From positions 1 through 44,053 of the forward strand of contig JBCBJZ010000008.1 of the NCBI GenBank assembly GCA_038522635.1: 44,053 nucleotides of DNA. Direction: 5' to 3'. This stretch comes from JBCBJZ01 sp038522635. GTDB lineage: Bacteria > Pseudomonadota > Alphaproteobacteria > Rhizobiales > Hyphomicrobiaceae. Both the position numbers and the translations under genes were made by a program. Under the pieces are notes generated by a model. It saw only the letters and a list, made by a program, of their open reading frames with translations, was not told the origin of the DNA and searched no databases. Shown piece after piece: positions 41,665 through 44,053 of this stretch; position 1 is the stretch's first letter, and each line of letters starts with the position of its first letter.

Positions 41665-41757
41665 CGGTTCGCTTCAGCTTGAAGCGGAACCGATATCTAA
41701 GCTTTAGTTTTGCCGTTCATCTTTCGCCTCAGGCGATTCCACCTGAGGCGGATGAAC
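41665..41757. repeat. RIME-like double palindrome after petC
   Basis: Two hairpins in about 93 bases. The first is cggttcgcttca-gct-tgaagcggaaccg (41665-41692, one-base bulge). The second pairs gttcatc/gatgaac, then cgcctcagg/cctgaggcg around an 8-base loop (41715-41757). The linker gatatctaagctttagtttt is strongly reminiscent of rhizobial intergenic mosaic elements as I recall them. It is unrelated to the coding genes on either side. Confidence 0.65.
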
Positions 41758-41807
41758 TTTAAGACCGCCGGCCGGGCACGGTCCCGGTGTCAACCGTCAT
41801 TTCATGG

Positions 41808-41837
41808 CAAAAGGTCTCGCTTGCGGGGCCTTTTGTC
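41808..41837 (+). terminator. rho-independent terminator of the petABC operon
   Basis: An 11-pair stem (caaaaggtctc with ggggccttttg, two G-U pairs) around the loop gcttgc. A-rich and T-rich arms make it potentially bidirectional. It lies about 147 bases beyond the petC stop and before mtnP. Confidence 0.8.
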
Positions 41838-41913
41838 GTTATGGGCCTGCATCGGTTGGCAGTACGTGAAGCTGCGGCCGAAAGTTTGCAGCGTTGAGCG
41901 GGGAGTGGGCGAG

Positions 41914-42789
41914 ATGGCAAAAACGGTGCTGGGCATCATTGGCGGGTCGGGGCTTTACAACCTGCCGGGCCTTGAAGATGCGCGTTGGGAAACGGTTGAA
42001 AGCCCGTGGGGTGAGCCGTCGGACGCGATCCTGCACGGGAGCATTGACGGCCTGCCGCTACGCTTTCTGCCGCGCCACGGCCGTGGCCATCGCCTCAGCC
42101 CAACGTCGATCAATTACCGCGCTAACATCGATGCGATGAAGCGCGCCGGTGTCACCGATCTCGTTTCGGTATCGGCGTGCGGCTCGTTCAAGGAAGCGCT
42201 GGCGCCAGGCGTTTTCGTGTTGGTGGATCAGTTCATCGATCGCACGTTCGCGCGGGAAAAGTCGTTCTTCGGGACCGGCCTCGTCGCTCACGTGTCGATG
42301 GCCGACCCGGTCTCGCCGCGCCTGGTGGACCATGTTGAGGCGGCCGCGAAAGCGGAAGGCATCAGCTATCAGCGCGGCGGCACGTACCTTGCGATGGAGG
42401 GTCCGCAATTTTCGTCGCGCGCAGAATCAAACCTCTACCGCAGTTGGCACTGCGACGTGATCGGCATGACCAACATGCCCGAAGCCAAGCTCGCCCGTGA
42501 GGCTGAGCTTTGCTACGCGACGGTCGCGATGGTCACCGATTACGACTGCTGGCACGAGGATCACGCGCATGTCGATGTGGAGGCGGTGATCAAGGTGCTG
42601 ACGGGCAATGCGGAAAAGGCGGCGGGGCTCGTCGCACGCCTGGCCCGCGACATCCCGCGCGAGCATGAGCCCTGCCCGATCGGTTCCGATAAAGCCCTCG
42701 ATGTTGCCCTCATCACTGCACCCGAAGCGCGTGATCCCGCTCTTGCGGCGAAGCTCGATGCGGTCGCGGGCCGCGTGCTCGGGGGCTAG
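41914..42789 (+). CDS. mtnP: S-methyl-5'-thioadenosine phosphorylase
   Basis: Phosphorolyses methylthioadenosine to adenine and methylthioribose-1-phosphate, the first step of methionine salvage. The 291-residue product begins MAKTVLGIIGGSGLYNLPGLE. FLPRHGRGHRLSPTSINYRANI follows, with the phosphate-binding and purine-binding residues. The family-specific GTYLAMEGPQFSSRAESNLYR and VIGMTNMPEAKLAREAE come next. The ATG at 41914 follows a GGGGAG site; the open frame continues to 41710 over the terminator and palindrome, so the longer form is wrong. MTAP-type Ser/Thr residues fit MTA over inosine as substrate. Confidence 0.94.
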   Translation: MAKTVLGIIGGSGLYNLPGLEDARWETVESPWGEPSDAILHGSIDGLPLRFLPRHGRGHRLSPTSINYRANIDAMKRAGVTDLVSVSACGSFKEALAPGVFVLVDQFIDRTFAREKSFFGTGLVAHVSMADPVSPRLVDHVEAAAKAEGISYQRGGTYLAMEGPQFSSRAESNLYRSWHCDVIGMTNMPEAKLAREAELCYATVAMVTDYDCWHEDHAHVDVEAVIKVLTGNAEKAAGLVARLARDIPREHEPCPIGSDKALDVALITAPEARDPALAAKLDAVAGRVLGG

Positions 42790-43123
42790 GTGTTGGCGGA
42801 CGGCTTTGTCCGAGCTGCGGCAAATTTCTTGAATCGGGAGCGATTCTCAGTGTTGACCAAGGATGAGCGCGGATATATACCCGCGTCATCTCAGGACAGT
42901 TTGACGGCATAGCACGCGCGGACGCGGGCTGACCTTTTGCCTCGACGCTGACCGACAGATGAACACTCCAGATCATGATCCGCGTCGACGCGCTGATCCT
43001 CTGAAAGCGAGCGGGCAGGCCTCACGATTGGGGGGTCTGAGACCCGCTTGAAAGTTTTGGCCGTGCCGGCACGCGCGTTCGCGCAGAGCCAAGCGGCGCT
43101 CGATAACGTATGGGACATGGCTG
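42790..43123. other. 334-base leader before rpsL
   Basis: No gene. It holds the candidate promoter (42853-42881) and a leader of about 240 bases with a small hairpin gggtc-tga-gaccc near 43032. A long leader before rpsL could allow translational or attenuation control, but no specific ribosomal-protein binding site is recognised. Confidence 0.5.
42853..42881 (+). promoter_or_regulatory. sigma70-type promoter for the str operon
   Basis: ttgacc (42853-42858), exactly 17 bases, then tatacc (42876-42881). Transcription would begin near 42888, about 235 bases before rpsL. Confidence 0.6.
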
Positions 43124-43495
43124 ATGCCAACCATTCAGCAGTTGATCCGCAAGCCTCGCGAGAAGCAAGGCAAGCGAAACAAGGTGCCCGCGATGCAGGC
43201 CTGCCCGCAAAAGCGCGGCGTTTGCACGCGGGTTTACACCACCACGCCGAAGAAGCCGAACTCGGCCATGCGGAAGGTCGCACGTGTGCGCCTGACCAAT
43301 GGCTTTGAGGTCACGAGCTACATCCCTGGTGAGGGGCACAACCTGCAGGAACACTCGGTGGTCCTGATCCGTGGCGGTCGCGTGAAGGATTTGCCGGGTG
43401 TGCGCTACCACATCATCCGCGGCGTGCTCGATACGCAGGGCGTGGCGAAGCGGCGGCAGCGTCGTTCGAAATACGGTGCCAAGCGGCCGAAATAG
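43124..43495 (+). CDS. rpsL: 30S ribosomal protein S12
   Basis: Decoding-centre protein of 123 residues with the universal TTPKKPNSAMRKVARVRLTN and GGRVKDLPGVRYH segments. The lysines that change in streptomycin-resistant mutants (positions 43 and 88) are wild type. The conserved aspartate that is beta-methylthiolated in many bacteria is present. First gene of the str operon; rpsG follows after 122 bases. Confidence 0.99.
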   Translation: MPTIQQLIRKPREKQGKRNKVPAMQACPQKRGVCTRVYTTTPKKPNSAMRKVARVRLTNGFEVTSYIPGEGHNLQEHSVVLIRGGRVKDLPGVRYHIIRGVLDTQGVAKRRQRRSKYGAKRPK

Positions 43496-43617
43496 GCACT
43501 CTGGTTCAGGCGCACGCGAGGTGAGGTGGTTCACCCTGGCGTCCGTCTCACGGCGATCAATCAGATGAGGCGCGGGCAGCTTTAGGCGGTTCGCGGGAAG
43601 CGCAAGAGGAACGAGCG

Positions 43618-44053
43618 ATGTCGCGTCGTCACAGTGCTGAAAAGCGGGTCGTGAACCCGGACCCGAAGTTCAACGACGTGGTGCTGTCGAAGTTCATGAA
43701 CGCGATCATGGAAGACGGCAAAAAGTCGGTTGCCGAACGCATCGTCTATGGCGCGTTCGACAAGATGGAAGACCGCGCGAAGTCAGACCCGCTTGAGATG
43801 TTCCGCTCCGCCCTCGACAACGTCAGCCCGAACGTCGAAGTGCGCTCGCGGCGCGTGGGTGGCGCAACCTACCAGGTGCCCGTTGAGGTGCGGCCGGAGC
43901 GTCGTCAGGCGCTGGCGATCCGCTGGCTCATCGAGGCGGCCCGCAAGCGTAACGAAAACACCATGATCGACCGGCTGTCGGGCGAGTTGCTGGATGCGGC
44001 CAACGCACGCGGCACGGCGGTCAAGAAACGCGAAGACACGCACAAAATGGCCG
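43618..44053 (+). CDS. rpsG: 30S ribosomal protein S7 (3' end beyond window)
   Basis: The frame from the ATG at 43618 (AGAGGA upstream) runs to the window edge for 145 codons: MSRRHSAEKR, FMNAIMEDGKKSVAERIVYGAF, EVRSRRVGGATYQVPVEV, RPERRQALAIRWLIEAAR. S7 nucleates assembly of the 30S head. About ten residues are missing at the C-terminus. fusA would be expected next. Confidence 0.98.
   Translation, partial: MSRRHSAEKRVVNPDPKFNDVVLSKFMNAIMEDGKKSVAERIVYGAFDKMEDRAKSDPLEMFRSALDNVSPNVEVRSRRVGGATYQVPVEVRPERRQALAIRWLIEAARKRNENTMIDRLSGELLDAANARGTAVKKREDTHKMA

Noticed and set aside
41710..41913. N-terminal extension of mtnP
   Set aside because: It would be translated through a terminator and a palindrome; homology starts at MAKTVLGIIGG with a good ribosome-binding site.

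Overview
The window is a GC-rich, gene-dense chromosomal segment of an alphaproteobacterium, probably near the Hyphomicrobiales (Rhizobiales). Four things support this. The block topA, dprA, plsY, pyrC-like and pyrB is read on one strand in an order familiar from that class. There is a typical petABC (cytochrome bc1) operon. Its cytochrome b has its heme histidines at the positions I recall for Rhodobacter. Palindromic intergenic repeats resemble rhizobial mosaic elements. No phage, transposase, integrase or CRISPR array is visible. This is ordinary chromosome with an accessory-looking middle third.

Layout. 1-9.0 kb: housekeeping genes, mostly minus strand: topA (cut by the window edge), a small conserved protein, dprA, plsY, a dihydroorotase-like protein without its metal ligands, pyrB, a PcfJ-like protein and ruvX. 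9.2-14.6 kb: a UPF0173 hydrolase, a membrane-bound spermidine-synthase-like protein, a small conserved protein, an FkbM methyltransferase and a GT2 glycosyltransferase. 14.7-21.5 kb: the most interesting stretch. It holds an HpaB/4-hydroxybutyryl-CoA-dehydratase-like protein, an NtaA/DszA-type flavin monooxygenase, an SDR, a GT4 glycosyltransferase and a protein matching the dimethylsulfoniopropionate (DMSP) lyase DddP at every catalytic and metal position I can recall. 21.7-27.5 kb: Fe-type superoxide dismutase, two paralogous membrane pentapeptide-repeat proteins and a frameshifted FkbM methyltransferase.

27.5-34.3 kb: gyrA with a resistance-like QRDR, a secreted PRC-barrel protein, tRNA-Ser(GCU) followed directly by a 103-bp tandem repeat, then trhO and hemF. 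34.9-38.4 kb: an ABC exporter translationally coupled to a secreted GH5 glycosidase, then trmL convergent with the latter. 38.8-44.05 kb: petABC with a terminator, mtnP, and the start of the str operon (rpsL, partial rpsG) behind a good sigma70-type promoter.

How the genes may work together. pyrB and the degenerate dihydroorotase are probably one pyrimidine unit in which the second protein is structural, so a catalytic PyrC should lie elsewhere. DddP would cleave DMSP to DMS and acrylate. The nearby NtaA/DszA-family monooxygenase could, as a hypothesis only, act on an organosulfur product. The glycosyltransferases, FkbM methyltransferases, ABC exporter and GH5 enzyme suggest surface or extracellular glycan work at several loci. 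All calls rest on reading motifs by eye; no database search was possible.
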